Shown: positions 24,379-32,113 of the stretch, one piece after another
How positions within the stretch are numbered: the stretch's first letter is position 1
Layout: every line of letters begins with the position of its first letter
NCBI RefSeq assembly: GCF_902459685.1
Contig: NZ_CABPSF010000003.1
Span: forward strand, 682,001-746,000
DNA from: Pandoraea iniqua
GTDB lineage: Bacteria > Pseudomonadota > Gammaproteobacteria > Burkholderiales > Burkholderiaceae
Length of the DNA: 64,000 nt
Direction: 5' to 3'
Translations under genes and position numbers: made by a program
Notes under the pieces: generated by a model
Seen by the model: the letters and a program-made list of their open reading frames with translations, nothing else
The model's database searches: none
Told to the model about the DNA's origin: nothing

Positions 24379-24403
24379 TTGATATCTCCTGAATTCGGAT
24401 CGT

Positions 24404-25000
24404 TTAGTGGCGCGGGCTGCTACGGACGTATGTCTCGACAAAGTTCGCGACAGCTTCGAGCACACCAGCCTGGTCACCCTCAAGGTGAGCCGTGACGAAC
24501 GGCCACACGCCGTTGCCAAGGCTCTTCAGCGAGGCTTCAAGCCGCTCGGAGCGCAATGCCTGCTCGATGCCAGCCCGGTGGGCGTCGTCAAGCTTGAGTT
24601 GCAGCACTGCCACGTCGCCAAGTTGCCAAGGGTCTTCGAAACCGGACTTGTATTCCGGCATCGGCTCGCCGGAAGTCTTGGCGCGGGCCGATTTCTCCCA
24701 ATGCTCGATGTGGCAAAAGTCCGAGAAGTCATTCATTTCCTCGAACGCCTCACGCAGCTCAGGCAAGGCGTTTAGTTGATGCTGAAGCAGTGCCGCCACC
24801 CCGCGAAAGTCCCCGCGCAGATGTTGCCGATAGACATGGTTGGCGAACAACGTCAGCAACTGATATTTGCCGTACACCGTGGACAGTTGAGTCGAATGCG
24901 CGAGCAGCTCACCGTTGACGCGGCTCAACTCAGCGCGTAGCTCGTCTGCGCTACGGAGCGAAATGGGATTGACGATGGTCGGGCGTTGCTGTGCGTTCAT
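24404..25000 (-). CDS. Unknown early phage protein, helical
   Basis: From ATG 25,000 with GGAG seven bases upstream the protein is 198 residues. The first 60 residues predict a coiled coil (SADELRAELSRVNGELLAHS). The rest is helical and acidic, with NDFSDFCHIEHWEKSARAKT and a C-terminal GVLEAVANFVETYV. The ATG overlaps the stop of the winged-helix-like gene upstream. I do not recognise a family. Confidence 0.7.
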   Translation of the reverse strand: MNAQQRPTIVNPISLRSADELRAELSRVNGELLAHSTQLSTVYGKYQLLTLFANHVYRQHLRGDFRGVAALLQHQLNALPELREAFEEMNDFSDFCHIEHWEKSARAKTSGEPMPEYKSGFEDPWQLGDVAVLQLKLDDAHRAGIEQALRSERLEASLKSLGNGVWPFVTAHLEGDQAGVLEAVANFVETYVRSSPRH

Positions 25001-25419
25001 TGCGCTGCTCCAGTGATGAGGTCGATGTTGATGGCGTCGAGGAAACCAACGAGCGACGCGCGCTCGCCGGATGTCAGGAAGATCTCCTTGTTCTTCTTCG
25101 TGATACACAAGCGCCCGTCCGTGTAGAAACCGCACGAGAAGTCACCGTCGTCAGACGTTGACTGCGCGACGGCCTTCCGCGGGCGACCACGCGCTGGCGC
25201 GCCAACCGGCAGGAACTCGCGGATGAGGGACTGGGACGGGTGATAGAAAACAACCGATCCACGCCCCTGGGGGTCTTTGATCACCTTGCCGTTGGTGATC
25301 GACGGGAGAAGCAGGTCACTGATATCTTCAATGCTCAAATTGCATCCGTCCGCTACCTGAGCAGCCGACGATCCGGGGTGCTCTACGATGTATTTCAGGA
25401 TGGTTTCCGTGTGCGTCAT
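24997..25419 (-). CDS. Unknown early protein with N-terminal winged helix
   Basis: The 140-residue protein begins MTHTETILKYIVEHPGSSAA and continues QVADGCNLSIEDISDLLLPS, which reads as a winged-helix domain. The C-terminal half has a basic linker (GAPARGRPRKAV) and a beta segment CGFYTDGRLCITKKNKEIFL. It is likely a DNA-binding early protein. A regulatory role is inferred from the fold only. Confidence 0.65.
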   Translation of the reverse strand: MTHTETILKYIVEHPGSSAAQVADGCNLSIEDISDLLLPSITNGKVIKDPQGRGSVVFYHPSQSLIREFLPVGAPARGRPRKAVAQSTSDDGDFSCGFYTDGRLCITKKNKEIFLTSGERASLVGFLDAINIDLITGAAQ

Positions 25420-25476
25420 TTCGTAGTCCTAATAAAATGTTGCGTATTTCCGCTGAAAAAATGTGATTGACTCTGG

Positions 25477-25785
25477 TTAGGCGATCTCCTCCCTTTCAGT
25501 CCAGATGACGCGAACGTCATTCAGGCGAAACTGGCCCTTTCGGGTTCGGACGCCATCGACAACGGACTCGACGTAATACACGGCCGTGCCGTCCATGACC
25601 TTTGCGATGCACTCGCTGGTCGGCTCCAGTTGCACGGTTGGCGGCATGTGCTTCGAATGCTCAAAACCTAGGGGAACCAAGCCCTTCGCCTCCAGCTCAC
25701 CGATGGTGCGCAGAATGAGCGCGGGACTGGACGTAAGGCTCGCAACCGCTTCGCCAGGGAGGTTGGCGGGAAATTGTGTGTTCAT
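25477..25785 (-). CDS. Unknown early phage protein
   Basis: The 102-residue protein has a clear AAAGGAG before its ATG. It begins MNTQFPANLPGEAVASL, then a short helix-turn-helix-like stretch (PALILRTIGELEAKGLVPL), then beta strands (AVYYVESVVDGVRTRKGQFR). It could be a small transcription factor with a winged helix. No family is recognised. Confidence 0.65.
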   Translation of the reverse strand: MNTQFPANLPGEAVASLTSSPALILRTIGELEAKGLVPLGFEHSKHMPPTVQLEPTSECIAKVMDGTAVYYVESVVDGVRTRKGQFRLNDVRVIWTEREEIA

Positions 25786-25788
25786 CGT

Positions 25789-26151
25789 CTACTCCTTTGC
25801 ACCTGCGGTTTGCCTTGAGCGATTAGAGGCTCCTTTTGCGGGGCAATTGACACAGACCCGACACGCTCGCCACTGCGGCATCTCAAACGGCTTGTTCATC
25901 GGCATTCGTCGCATCGCGATTTCGTGGCAGTCATCCAGCGACAATACCTTTCCCGTATGCGGACACTCGACAGCGCACAGGCTTGTCAAGACTCGCGCCT
26001 GCATCCTGTCCGTCTTGCCCGGGTACTTGCCGCTAAGTAGTAGACTCACTGACGTCCGCGACACCTTCAGTCGCTTCGCGATCTCCGTGGCCGACTCCTT
26101 TTCGACGGCGGCGCGAAGCCGCTCCAACCAATTCGGAATCTCAGCAAACAT
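25789..26151 (-). CDS. Early HTH protein with C-terminal Cys cluster
   Basis: From ATG 26,151, which has AGGAGG upstream, the protein is 120 residues. Residues about 12-40 form a XRE/LacI-like helix-turn-helix (SATEIAKRLKVSRTSVSLLL). The C-terminal half has Cys/His residues spaced as in small metal-binding modules (SLCAVECPHTG, then CRVCVNCPAK). It overlaps the upstream winged-helix gene by 11 bases. It probably binds DNA; the target is unknown. Confidence 0.72.
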   Translation of the reverse strand: MFAEIPNWLERLRAAVEKESATEIAKRLKVSRTSVSLLLSGKYPGKTDRMQARVLTSLCAVECPHTGKVLSLDDCHEIAMRRMPMNKPFEMPQWRACRVCVNCPAKGASNRSRQTAGAKE

Positions 26152-26770
26152 CACTTCCAGCCTCCTTGCTCCAGACAACGCGCTTCAGATTCTGGTCGTA
26201 GACGCTGCGTCGCTTCTGCACCATCGGTGGAAGTGGCCCGGTGTATTTCCCAGGCATGAGGCGATACCTTGCCGCCTTCGCGCCTGCCGCCCGGATGCCG
26301 CGCCGCGCATCGACCTCTATCCTCACGTATCCGGCCAGCACAAGAAATCTGACGAAATTCTGCGCGGTCATGGCGGCGATTTGGACGTCCTCTGTCGAGG
26401 CAGCCAGGGCCAACTCCGCCACGGAGAAACTTCCCAGAATTCGCATGGTTCGCCACAGGTTCTCGCAGTACGTCGGCGGAAGGACGTTGCCGCGCAGGTC
26501 GATACGGGGAGCCTCGATGCCTGCATCCTTCTTTAGGCGGTACCGCCCTGCATTCGTCACGCGTGCGCGCTGGCCGGTGACTTCGATATAGCCTGCCGTC
26601 TGCAATGACCGAAGGTACTTGCGGGTCGTCTCCGTCGACACGCGGCTGCACGTTGCAACTGCTCGTGCTGTGAATTCGGCTCGGTTCTCTCGTATCGCCT
26701 CCCAGATCCGTTGACGTTGAACGTTGCCTCCGACGGCATCACCTTCCGCTTCAATAGGCTTCATAGCCAT
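26141..26770 (-). CDS. Early winged-helix DNA-binding protein
   Basis: The 209-residue protein carries two winged-helix-like regions. The first (residues about 20-75) has RAVATCSRVSTETTRKYLRS and GYIEVTGQRARVTNAGRYRL. The second (about 105-170) has ILGSFSVAELALAASTEDVQ and LVLAGYVRIEVDARRGI. GAGG precedes the ATG. Similar proteins follow transposase B in BcepMu-like phages. The role in replication or regulation is not known. Confidence 0.72.
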   Translation of the reverse strand: MAMKPIEAEGDAVGGNVQRQRIWEAIRENRAEFTARAVATCSRVSTETTRKYLRSLQTAGYIEVTGQRARVTNAGRYRLKKDAGIEAPRIDLRGNVLPPTYCENLWRTMRILGSFSVAELALAASTEDVQIAAMTAQNFVRFLVLAGYVRIEVDARRGIRAAGAKAARYRLMPGKYTGPLPPMVQKRRSVYDQNLKRVVWSKEAGSDVC

Positions 26771-26798
26771 GTTTTTCCTCCTAGAACAGTTGACGCGC

Positions 26799-27551
26799 TC
26801 ACACTCGACGCTTCGGTGCTTCGCCGGTGTAGAACTCCCTGTCGCCCCACGATGCCAGGGTCATCGTTTCGGCCCCAAGCTGGAGCCCGCTCTCCTGGAT
26901 GTTCTCCAGATTCGTACAGATCCGGCGGACGGAACCGTGGGCCACGTCAACCAACCGCCGGAGCAAGTCCTCCCCAACAGCAACCTTGGGGCAGTAAATT
27001 CTTGCGAGCTTCCGCGCGTCCTCAATGGATCCGGGTTGTGCGGGCACCCACGCCAGCACCCGGCCGTGCATGCGCTCCCATCGCTTGAGCTTGCTGGGCA
27101 GGCCTTCCTCGCCAATCATCAGAATCGGCATTTGGCTGCTTTCATAGATGTCTCGCACCAGCTCGACAAGATTGCGACTCACCATGTGGTCGAACTCATC
27201 AACGATCAGCGGGCGTCCGCTCGCTGCCAGCTCCTCCGACACGACGTCGACCATGTCGGGCACCGTCAGCCTTCCCTCATGCTGGATGCCCATCTCGTGC
27301 ATTACAGATTTTAGGAAGTGAGTTTTCGTAGTGGATGACTTCGCCGCCACGTATCTGGCGCGCCGCTTGTTCGCCACATAGGCAGCCGCAAAGCTCTTTC
27401 CGAAACCCGAAGGGCCGTACAGGCACACAAGCGCCGGAAGACTATCGCTACGGGTCAGTGCACGCTCGAGCGCCATGTCGCACAGTGCGATGTTCTGCGT
27501 TTGCGCAATGCGGTTGACTGTCGGTTTGTCGGTCGTTGCAATTTCTGTCAT
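26799..27551 (-). CDS. Transposition target-selection ATPase (MuB-like)
   Basis: The 250-residue AAA+ protein has Walker A GPSGFGKS (residues 46-53), Walker B LIVDEF (115-120) followed by DHM, and a sensor region PILMIGEEGLPSKLKRWERM. As MuB it would bind target DNA, activate the transposase and give target immunity. It follows transposase A by 28 bases. Some host transposons carry similar ATPases, but the Mu gene order fixes the assignment. Confidence 0.92.
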   Translation of the reverse strand: MTEIATTDKPTVNRIAQTQNIALCDMALERALTRSDSLPALVCLYGPSGFGKSFAAAYVANKRRARYVAAKSSTTKTHFLKSVMHEMGIQHEGRLTVPDMVDVVSEELAASGRPLIVDEFDHMVSRNLVELVRDIYESSQMPILMIGEEGLPSKLKRWERMHGRVLAWVPAQPGSIEDARKLARIYCPKVAVGEDLLRRLVDVAHGSVRRICTNLENIQESGLQLGAETMTLASWGDREFYTGEAPKRRV

Positions 27552-27579
27552 GATTCACCTGTGTTTAGTTGGGTAGTTC

Positions 27580-29721
27580 TTAGAGGCTGGCGAGTTGCCC
27601 CTCGCCAGCCTCGTCATCGTGGCGCTTCTGCACCGCAAATTCTTTGCTCTGCTGATATCTCTCGTAAAAGCGGGCATCCTCCTCGGTAAGTACGACACCG
27701 TCTCTGCGTTGGTTTCTCAGATCGATCCAGCGCGCATATCTCTGCTCTGGCGTGTTCCATTGCTCTTGGGCCGTCTCGTCAGGCACGCTATCCACCAACA
27801 CCTGCACCGCCGGTTTGATCGGAACGATTTCCGCATCAACGATGTGCGCATCCAGATCCCCGCGACTTATCCGCCCCAAACCCGGAATGTTCAGCACGTC
27901 GCCTGATTCCGCAGTCAAAGCGCGACGTCCCACGTATTCGGCTTCCACCTCCTCTCGTTTCTGATCCAATCGCTTGATACGAGCGTCCCGGCGCTTCTCG
28001 CGAGCCTGTTCGATGACAGACATCGGGAAATATGGAGCCTCGTTGGCACCAGCGTCGGCTGAGCAGATGTAGCGACCATCTGTGTGGTGAATCCACACTC
28101 GGTGAGCGTCATGCACGTCGTAAGCCACGTGCACCAGGTCTCCGTTGAATTCGGTGAGTGCCTGGCTGAAGTAGCGATTATTGAAGAGCACAACCTCACC
28201 GCGCTGCACCACGCGCTCGATGCGCGGGCGGAAGACTCGATTCACTTCATCCGCCCCCAATTGCATCGGCTCCCACCCCTTGTCGCGGAATCCTGCGAGA
28301 ACGTCCGCTGGCGACATGTGCCTGCGGCGGCCGCTCTCGGGGTCAGTGAATTTCGGCAGTGATCGGTGTGGGCGCTTGTTGTACTCATCGACTTGGTCGG
28401 CACAGAACAAGACGAAATTGTCCCAACCAATGAGAGGCATGACTCCCCCCTTTCGCACCGCAGCACGCGTAATCTTGAAATGCGCCAGCCGGTGCTCACG
28501 ATCTACGCTCGACCCAACATAGCTGTGCAGTAACTTGGCAGCCTCGACCCAAATTGAGCGATGCGAGCGTTCGATTACGCCCTTCGCCTGGGAGTTATAG
28601 GGAAGCGAATGCTTCACCTGGAACCCAAGCAAACCTTGAAGCCCGGTGCCTTCTTTCTTCAGCAGATGGTTGTTGTATCCAGATCCGTTGTCGACGTAGA
28701 AGATGCTGGGAAGTCCATGACGCACAGCGGCGTCACTAATCGCTTCCAATACGACAAGGCTGGATTCGGACAGGCCAATCGAGAAGCCCACGATCATGCG
28801 CGTTGCGATGTCAATGATCGCCGTGATCTCCGGGCGGAACGGACGACCGTGCAATGGATGCTGAACTTCCGCATCAAAAGTGTGACCGTCCGCGCTCCAT
28901 ACGTCATTTGGCAACAAATCAGCGAAGGTGCGACGCACGAACGGGCGCAGGTTCTTCAGCTCTCGTGGCCCCATCCGACCAATCTCGCGAGAGACCTTGC
29001 CGAGTTTCCCGAGGAATCGGCGTACTTGGTGGATCGTGGGCAACTCCCAATCGCAGCCCGCGTGGTATGCCTGGGCAAAATTGCGGTATGCCATTTCGAC
29101 CGAAGGTTTCTGCGGAAGCTGATAGAACTCGCAAAAGGGCTTGGCCCATACCGGCGGATCGTAGTCGACTTCATTGAACTTCGGCACTAGATCGCCAGCC
29201 TTGCCCTGCGCCAGCCAGCGCTTGAGCGTACGAACACTGGGGAGGCCGTTCCCCTTGCGACCACGGCTATCACGGGCGGCCCGGAGCATCATGACGACGT
29301 GATCATCGAGCGCCCCTGAAGCCGCCTGATCCAGAAGAGTCTCCATGGCAGACTGCCGCGACATGCCACACTGCAACATCAAGCGATCAAGCGTGGTCAG
29401 GATTCCCTTACGGGCATCTGCCGTCAGGCGTTGCGCATCGGTCTCGATAAGATCCGACCGCTTCCCCTCTCTGGATCGTGGATCGACGGGAACCAGGACG
29501 ACACTTGCCAACTGATTGGCGGCACGCTGGCGAATCTGAGACATTAGCGCGGCCGGAGGAACGTATTCCTTACGTGTCCCGCCGATGCCCGTCGATGCTC
29601 GAACGGGCCAGCCCTCCCGATCCGCTTTGGCTGCAATCCCCACCTTTGTAGAAGGAAGACCATCCAACCCCATTGAGACGAGCTCGGCGCATGAGTAATG
29701 CGACTTCACAGCGCCGGTCAT
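27580..29721 (-). CDS. DDE transposase A (MuA-like)
   Basis: The 713-residue protein has a Mu-type N-terminal DNA-binding domain (residues 7-55, SCAELVSMGLDGLPSTKVG, GIGGTRKEYV). A helix-turn-helix part follows around 105-245, then the RNase H-like catalytic core with D278 (WSADGHTF), D344 (YVDNGSGYN) and E384 (GVIERSHRS). A beta-barrel region with RGEVVLFNNRYFS and a Lys/Glu-rich C-terminal tail that would contact MuB complete it. It executes integration and replicative transposition. Its ATG overlaps the ner stop (ATGA). Confidence 0.96.
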   Translation of the reverse strand: MTGAVKSHYSCAELVSMGLDGLPSTKVGIAAKADREGWPVRASTGIGGTRKEYVPPAALMSQIRQRAANQLASVVLVPVDPRSREGKRSDLIETDAQRLTADARKGILTTLDRLMLQCGMSRQSAMETLLDQAASGALDDHVVMMLRAARDSRGRKGNGLPSVRTLKRWLAQGKAGDLVPKFNEVDYDPPVWAKPFCEFYQLPQKPSVEMAYRNFAQAYHAGCDWELPTIHQVRRFLGKLGKVSREIGRMGPRELKNLRPFVRRTFADLLPNDVWSADGHTFDAEVQHPLHGRPFRPEITAIIDIATRMIVGFSIGLSESSLVVLEAISDAAVRHGLPSIFYVDNGSGYNNHLLKKEGTGLQGLLGFQVKHSLPYNSQAKGVIERSHRSIWVEAAKLLHSYVGSSVDREHRLAHFKITRAAVRKGGVMPLIGWDNFVLFCADQVDEYNKRPHRSLPKFTDPESGRRRHMSPADVLAGFRDKGWEPMQLGADEVNRVFRPRIERVVQRGEVVLFNNRYFSQALTEFNGDLVHVAYDVHDAHRVWIHHTDGRYICSADAGANEAPYFPMSVIEQAREKRRDARIKRLDQKREEVEAEYVGRRALTAESGDVLNIPGLGRISRGDLDAHIVDAEIVPIKPAVQVLVDSVPDETAQEQWNTPEQRYARWIDLRNQRRDGVVLTEEDARFYERYQQSKEFAVQKRHDDEAGEGQLASL

Positions 29722-30032
29722 TTCCGATCACCCCCGTTCGCTTTGCACTTTTTTCGACTAAATCGTGCGGCACCGATATACTTATGAGCGTAACGCGGCC
29801 TAATTCGCTGCCCCTCCGGGGTCCAGCGATCAGGCCACAAGACGTAAAGCGGTACTTGGATGAATGCGCTGATGGCCTTCTCCCCTGAGGCAACAGGTCG
29901 CACGCAAGCATTTCGGACGTTTGAAGGTGGTATTCCGAACATCTTGGCGAGTTTTGTCATATTGATCCCCTTCTTGCGGATCGCAGCCTTGATGTCCTCT
30001 TTGTGCCATCCGTCATCGTGGCAAGTACCCAT
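29718..30032 (-). CDS. ner: Ner-like negative regulator of early transcription
   Basis: The 104-residue protein matches Ner/Nlp: WHKEDIKAAIRKKGINMTKL, FGIPPSNVRNACVRPVASGE, then IQVPLYVLWPDRW. The lambda-repressor-type helix-turn-helix lies at residues about 22-45. In Mu, Ner represses both the early promoter and the repressor promoter during lytic growth. It has a longer basic C-terminal tail than Mu Ner. GGAG precedes the ATG. The 10-bp operator-like sequence recurs inside its 3' end at 29,741-29,750. Confidence 0.9.
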   Translation of the reverse strand: MGTCHDDGWHKEDIKAAIRKKGINMTKLAKMFGIPPSNVRNACVRPVASGEKAISAFIQVPLYVLWPDRWTPEGQRIRPRYAHKYIGAARFSRKKCKANGGDRK

Positions 30033-30112
30033 AACTGCTCCAAAAATTGGACTGGCGAAAGCGCCGTTTTTTTGGGATCAACAAATCCCAAACGTCATTT
30101 CTAACGAATCGT

Positions 30113-30158
30113 AAGTGCAAAGAAGTGCAAAGTCAACCTCATTTTCTACTTTGCACTT
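30113..30158. promoter_or_regulatory. Operator-like cluster: AAGTGCAAAG, two direct and one inverted copy
   Basis: Copies of AAGTGCAAAG lie at 30,113-30,122 and 30,123-30,132 (head to tail, 10-bp period) and inverted at 30,149-30,158. They sit in the ner-repressor divergent region. Two more copies lie near the repressor start. Spacing by one helical turn suits cooperative binding by the phage repressors or Ner. Confidence 0.7.
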
Positions 30159-30183
30159 AACAGCACAAACGCTCGCGGAGAAA

Positions 30184-30213
30184 TTGACAAGCAACTACAT
30201 GATTTAATTATAA
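30184..30213 (+). promoter_or_regulatory. Candidate repressor promoter
   Basis: TTGACA (30,184-30,189), an 18-base spacer and TTATAA (30,208-30,213) lie upstream of the repressor genes in the only AT-rich stretch nearby. The next operator copy (30,241) would overlap the early transcribed region. Confidence 0.5.
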
Positions 30214-30240
30214 AAATGGCGAATTCAACCTTATCCCCGG

Positions 30241-30284
30241 AGTGCAAAGTCAAACTTAGCGCTTCGCAAAAGGCAAGTGCAAGG
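30241..30284 (+). promoter_or_regulatory. Two further operator-like copies at the repressor start
   Basis: AGTGCAAAGT at 30,241-30,250 and AAGTGCAAGG at 30,275-30,284. The second runs into the GTG start codon of the first repressor gene. Binding there could give autoregulation. Confidence 0.55.
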
Positions 30285-30688
30285 TGAAACGTCTTCTGTC
30301 AGCACGCGAAATCGTAGCCATGAAATTGCCGGACTTGCCGACGACAAAAATCGGCATAGCCGCGCGGGCGGAGCGCGAGGGGTGGTATTCAGAGGAGAAG
30401 ACGGGTTTGGGCGGCACGCGACGCGTCTTTCGAGTGCCGGAACAGTATTTCCAAGGCACTAGCGCAGAACCTGGGCACGAAAGAGACCAGGGGCGCACAG
30501 AACCGGCGCGAGTTGACCTTGATGCGCTGCGCATCGCGACGACGGCGCTCGAGCAATGGCTTGCCGATCGAGGCCAGACTTTGGCTCCCGGCAAAAAGGC
30601 GGAAATCATCGCCGTCCTCTACGACTATGTCGCCAGAGGTGCCGAGCAAGGTGATATGTCCCGGATGCTAAAGGCCTTGGCCGCCTGA
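30284..30688 (+). CDS. Mu-type repressor 1 (c-like)
   Basis: The 134-residue protein starts at a GTG. Residues 4-55 are a Mu-type DNA-binding domain (LLSAREIVAMKLPDLPTTK, GLGGTRRVFRVPEQYF), the same domain as at the N-terminus of the transposase. This is the known relation between Mu c and MuA. The C-terminal part has KKAEIIAVLYDYVARGAEQG and RMLKALA, probably for oligomerisation. It would hold the early promoter off in the lysogen. The next gene is a paralogue. Confidence 0.85.
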   Translation: MKRLLSAREIVAMKLPDLPTTKIGIAARAEREGWYSEEKTGLGGTRRVFRVPEQYFQGTSAEPGHERDQGRTEPARVDLDALRIATTALEQWLADRGQTLAPGKKAEIIAVLYDYVARGAEQGDMSRMLKALAA

Positions 30689-30722
30689 TCGGCAAGCAAG
30701 ACAAGGCCCAATAGGACACCGA

Positions 30723-31124
30723 GTGTACGGACAAGCCCTCCTATCGGCAGCCGAAATCGCAGCAATGCGATTGAAGGGTTTGCCTACAACCAAGGGAAAG
30801 ATCATCGAGCGTGCGGCCTTGGAAGGCTGGTATTTCGAGACAAGAAAAGGACGCGGCGGCACCAGGAGGGTGTATAGACTTCCGACAAAGTACATACCAG
30901 ATGTCGGCGGTGCCAAATTGAACTCACTCGAAGCCCCGCCACGTAGCGGAAAGGTGGACTTGGAATTGCTCAGCCAAGCCACCAGGGCGCTTGCCGAGCA
31001 CTCGGCAGGTGGTCGAATGTCCCCGACTAGAACAGCCGAGATCATCGCAGTTTTATACGACTACTTAAATAAGGGTGCGAATTCAAAAGAAGTCGAGAGA
31101 ATGCTAAAGGCTCTAGCCGTCTGA
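30723..31124 (+). CDS. Mu-type repressor 2 (paralogue of repressor 1)
   Basis: The 133-residue protein, from a GTG, mirrors its neighbour along its whole length: LLSAAEIAAMRLKGLPTTKG, GRGGTRRVYRLPTKYI and C-terminal TAEIIAVLYDYLNKGANSK plus RMLKALAV. The pair has diverged substantially in the middle linker, so the duplication is not recent. Second repressors could widen operator range or modulate the first by mixed oligomers. No promoter is evident in the 34-base gap, so it is probably co-transcribed. Confidence 0.82.
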   Translation: MYGQALLSAAEIAAMRLKGLPTTKGKIIERAALEGWYFETRKGRGGTRRVYRLPTKYIPDVGGAKLNSLEAPPRSGKVDLELLSQATRALAEHSAGGRMSPTRTAEIIAVLYDYLNKGANSKEVERMLKALAV

Positions 31125-31185
31125 TGCATGTAATGCTGGGCGCATTGAACTTGCAGGGCAGCCAGCATTGCACGATGACGAGGCC

Positions 31186-31527
31186 ATGGTGGAGCGCCTC
31201 AAACGACTGCTGGACGACGCTAGTGCACAAGGGGAGCATGAGCGTCAGAACGCCATGACAACCGGCAAGATTCGGCCCTCTTCAGACTTCCCGCCGGCGG
31301 CCAATGATCCGCAAGCACGTCCCCCGTCACGCAGCGTTTGGACGCGAATCCGAACATTCGGTGACAAGAACAGCGCAAATCTACTCAAGATTGCGCTGTT
31401 TTCTCTTGCGTTTTCGCATTCTGTGCTCGACGTACAAATATCCCCAGGAACCACATGGGCATTGGCGTTCACGTCCCTCGCGCTCCCGCATGCTCGGCGA
31501 CATCACAGTTATCGGCGCAGCGATTAG
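31186..31527 (+). CDS. Unknown prophage-end protein
   Basis: From ATG 31,186 the frame codes 113 residues: a charged helical start (VERLKRLLDDASAQGEHERQ), a Pro-rich basic stretch, then a hydrophobic part (NLLKIALFSLAFSHSVLDVQ) that could span the membrane. It lies between the repressors and the phage end, where Mu-like phages often keep accessory genes. No family is recognised. A TTG at 31,168 is a possible earlier start. The remainder up to 31,765 is noncoding phage-end DNA. Confidence 0.4.
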   Translation: MVERLKRLLDDASAQGEHERQNAMTTGKIRPSSDFPPAANDPQARPPSRSVWTRIRTFGDKNSANLLKIALFSLAFSHSVLDVQISPGTTWALAFTSLALPHARRHHSYRRSD

Positions 31528-31596
31528 GGTGGTTTGAGCGGCAGCTCGTTACGAGCCATATTTGACGATTCCTCGCTGAATATCTCAATCGCCCCT

Positions 31597-31616
31597 CATC
31601 CCTGTGACAAAAACTC
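31597..31616 (-). promoter_or_regulatory. Candidate transposase end-binding site 2
   Basis: On the minus strand this contains TTTTTGTCACAGGGATGA. It resembles the more terminal copy (31,734-31,751) in the core TTTTGTCAC followed by a G-rich run. Mu ends carry several related MuA sites; these two, in the same orientation and about 137 bp apart, fit that arrangement. A weaker third match (GTGACAAGAA on the + strand) lies at 31,371. Confidence 0.5.
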
Positions 31617-31733
31617 CGCAAAAATTACTCATTTGGCATCAGTTTCTCGCAAATCGCTTTCGCGAAGTTTTGGCATCGAGAAATCGCATGACGCCACGCC
31701 CAGCGTGGGTTTCCGCCTGATCGGCCACGGCTC

Positions 31734-31751
31734 TCCCACAGTGACAAAACG
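31734..31751 (-). promoter_or_regulatory. Candidate transposase end-binding site 1
   Basis: The minus strand reads CGTTTTGTCACTGTGGGA here, about 15 bases inside the inferred phage terminus (minus-strand 5' TGTGGGGAGG at 31,765). It shares TTTTGTCAC and a G-rich flank with site 2. Confidence 0.5.
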
Positions 31752-31765
31752 AGCACCTCCCCACA

Positions 31766-32018
31766 GCACGTGAAGCACGGCAAAGAGGGAGTCGCCGTAC
31801 TGTTCGATCTTCGGGCGCTGATGACCGTGCTGCGCGTCTTCGACCGCGAGGTCGTGCAGGCCGAACTCGTGCTGCATCTGCGCGAGTTCTCCCGGCCCCG
31901 GGTCTTTGAGCGCCACCCAGACGAAGCAATGCGGACGCTCGAGATAGTCCGAAATTTCATCGGGGTGCAGGTCGGCGATCTTGCGGCCATCCTCATAGGC
32001 CACGCAGTTCACTAGCAT
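31766..32018 (-). pseudogene. corA: corA-type Mg transporter gene, 5' fragment cut by the prophage
   Basis: The first 84 codons read as a CorA cytosolic N-terminus of the burkholderial type: MLVNCVAYEDGRKIADLHPD, CFVWVALKDPGPGELAQMQ, FGLHDLAVEDAQHGHQRPK, YGDSLFAVLHV. After that CorA similarity stops, and the frame runs on through phage DNA to a stop at 31,629 (45 unrelated residues). The transmembrane end with its GMN motif is missing, so the gene is not functional here. The 3' part should lie beyond the other prophage end. Confidence 0.85.
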
Positions 32019-32113
32019 TCGAATCCTTGGTCGAGGCGGCTACCCTGCCTCGCGGGCAAGCGACAAGCACAGCGTTCGCGCCACCCTCGACTGACGGCGC
32101 GAACCATGTCTCC

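Larger units (their letters stand above)
1..31765. mobile_element. Mu-like transposable prophage (partial, one end in window)
   Basis: The block holds the Mu set in Mu order, reading on the minus strand: repressor, ner, transposase A, ATPase B, GemA, Mor/C, endolysin, terminase, gp29, gpF, gpG, gpI, gpT, gp36, gp37, gp38, sheath, tube, tail chaperone, tape measure and baseplate genes. The c end is placed near 31,765. There a corA-type host gene loses its similarity, and two related candidate transposase sites lie just inside. The exact terminal base (a CA on the + strand) is inferred. The other prophage end (tail fibre side) is outside the window, so whether the element is intact cannot be judged; every gene visible here is open. 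Confidence 0.95.

Noticed and set aside
25067-25076. Partial match to the late-promoter motif (CGGATGTCAGG)
   Set aside because: It lies inside a coding region, matches fewer than 11 of 14 bases and has no adjacent stem-loop.
31629-31765. Downstream part of the corA reading frame
   Set aside because: The 45 codons after the junction are phage-end DNA read by chance and show no CorA similarity.
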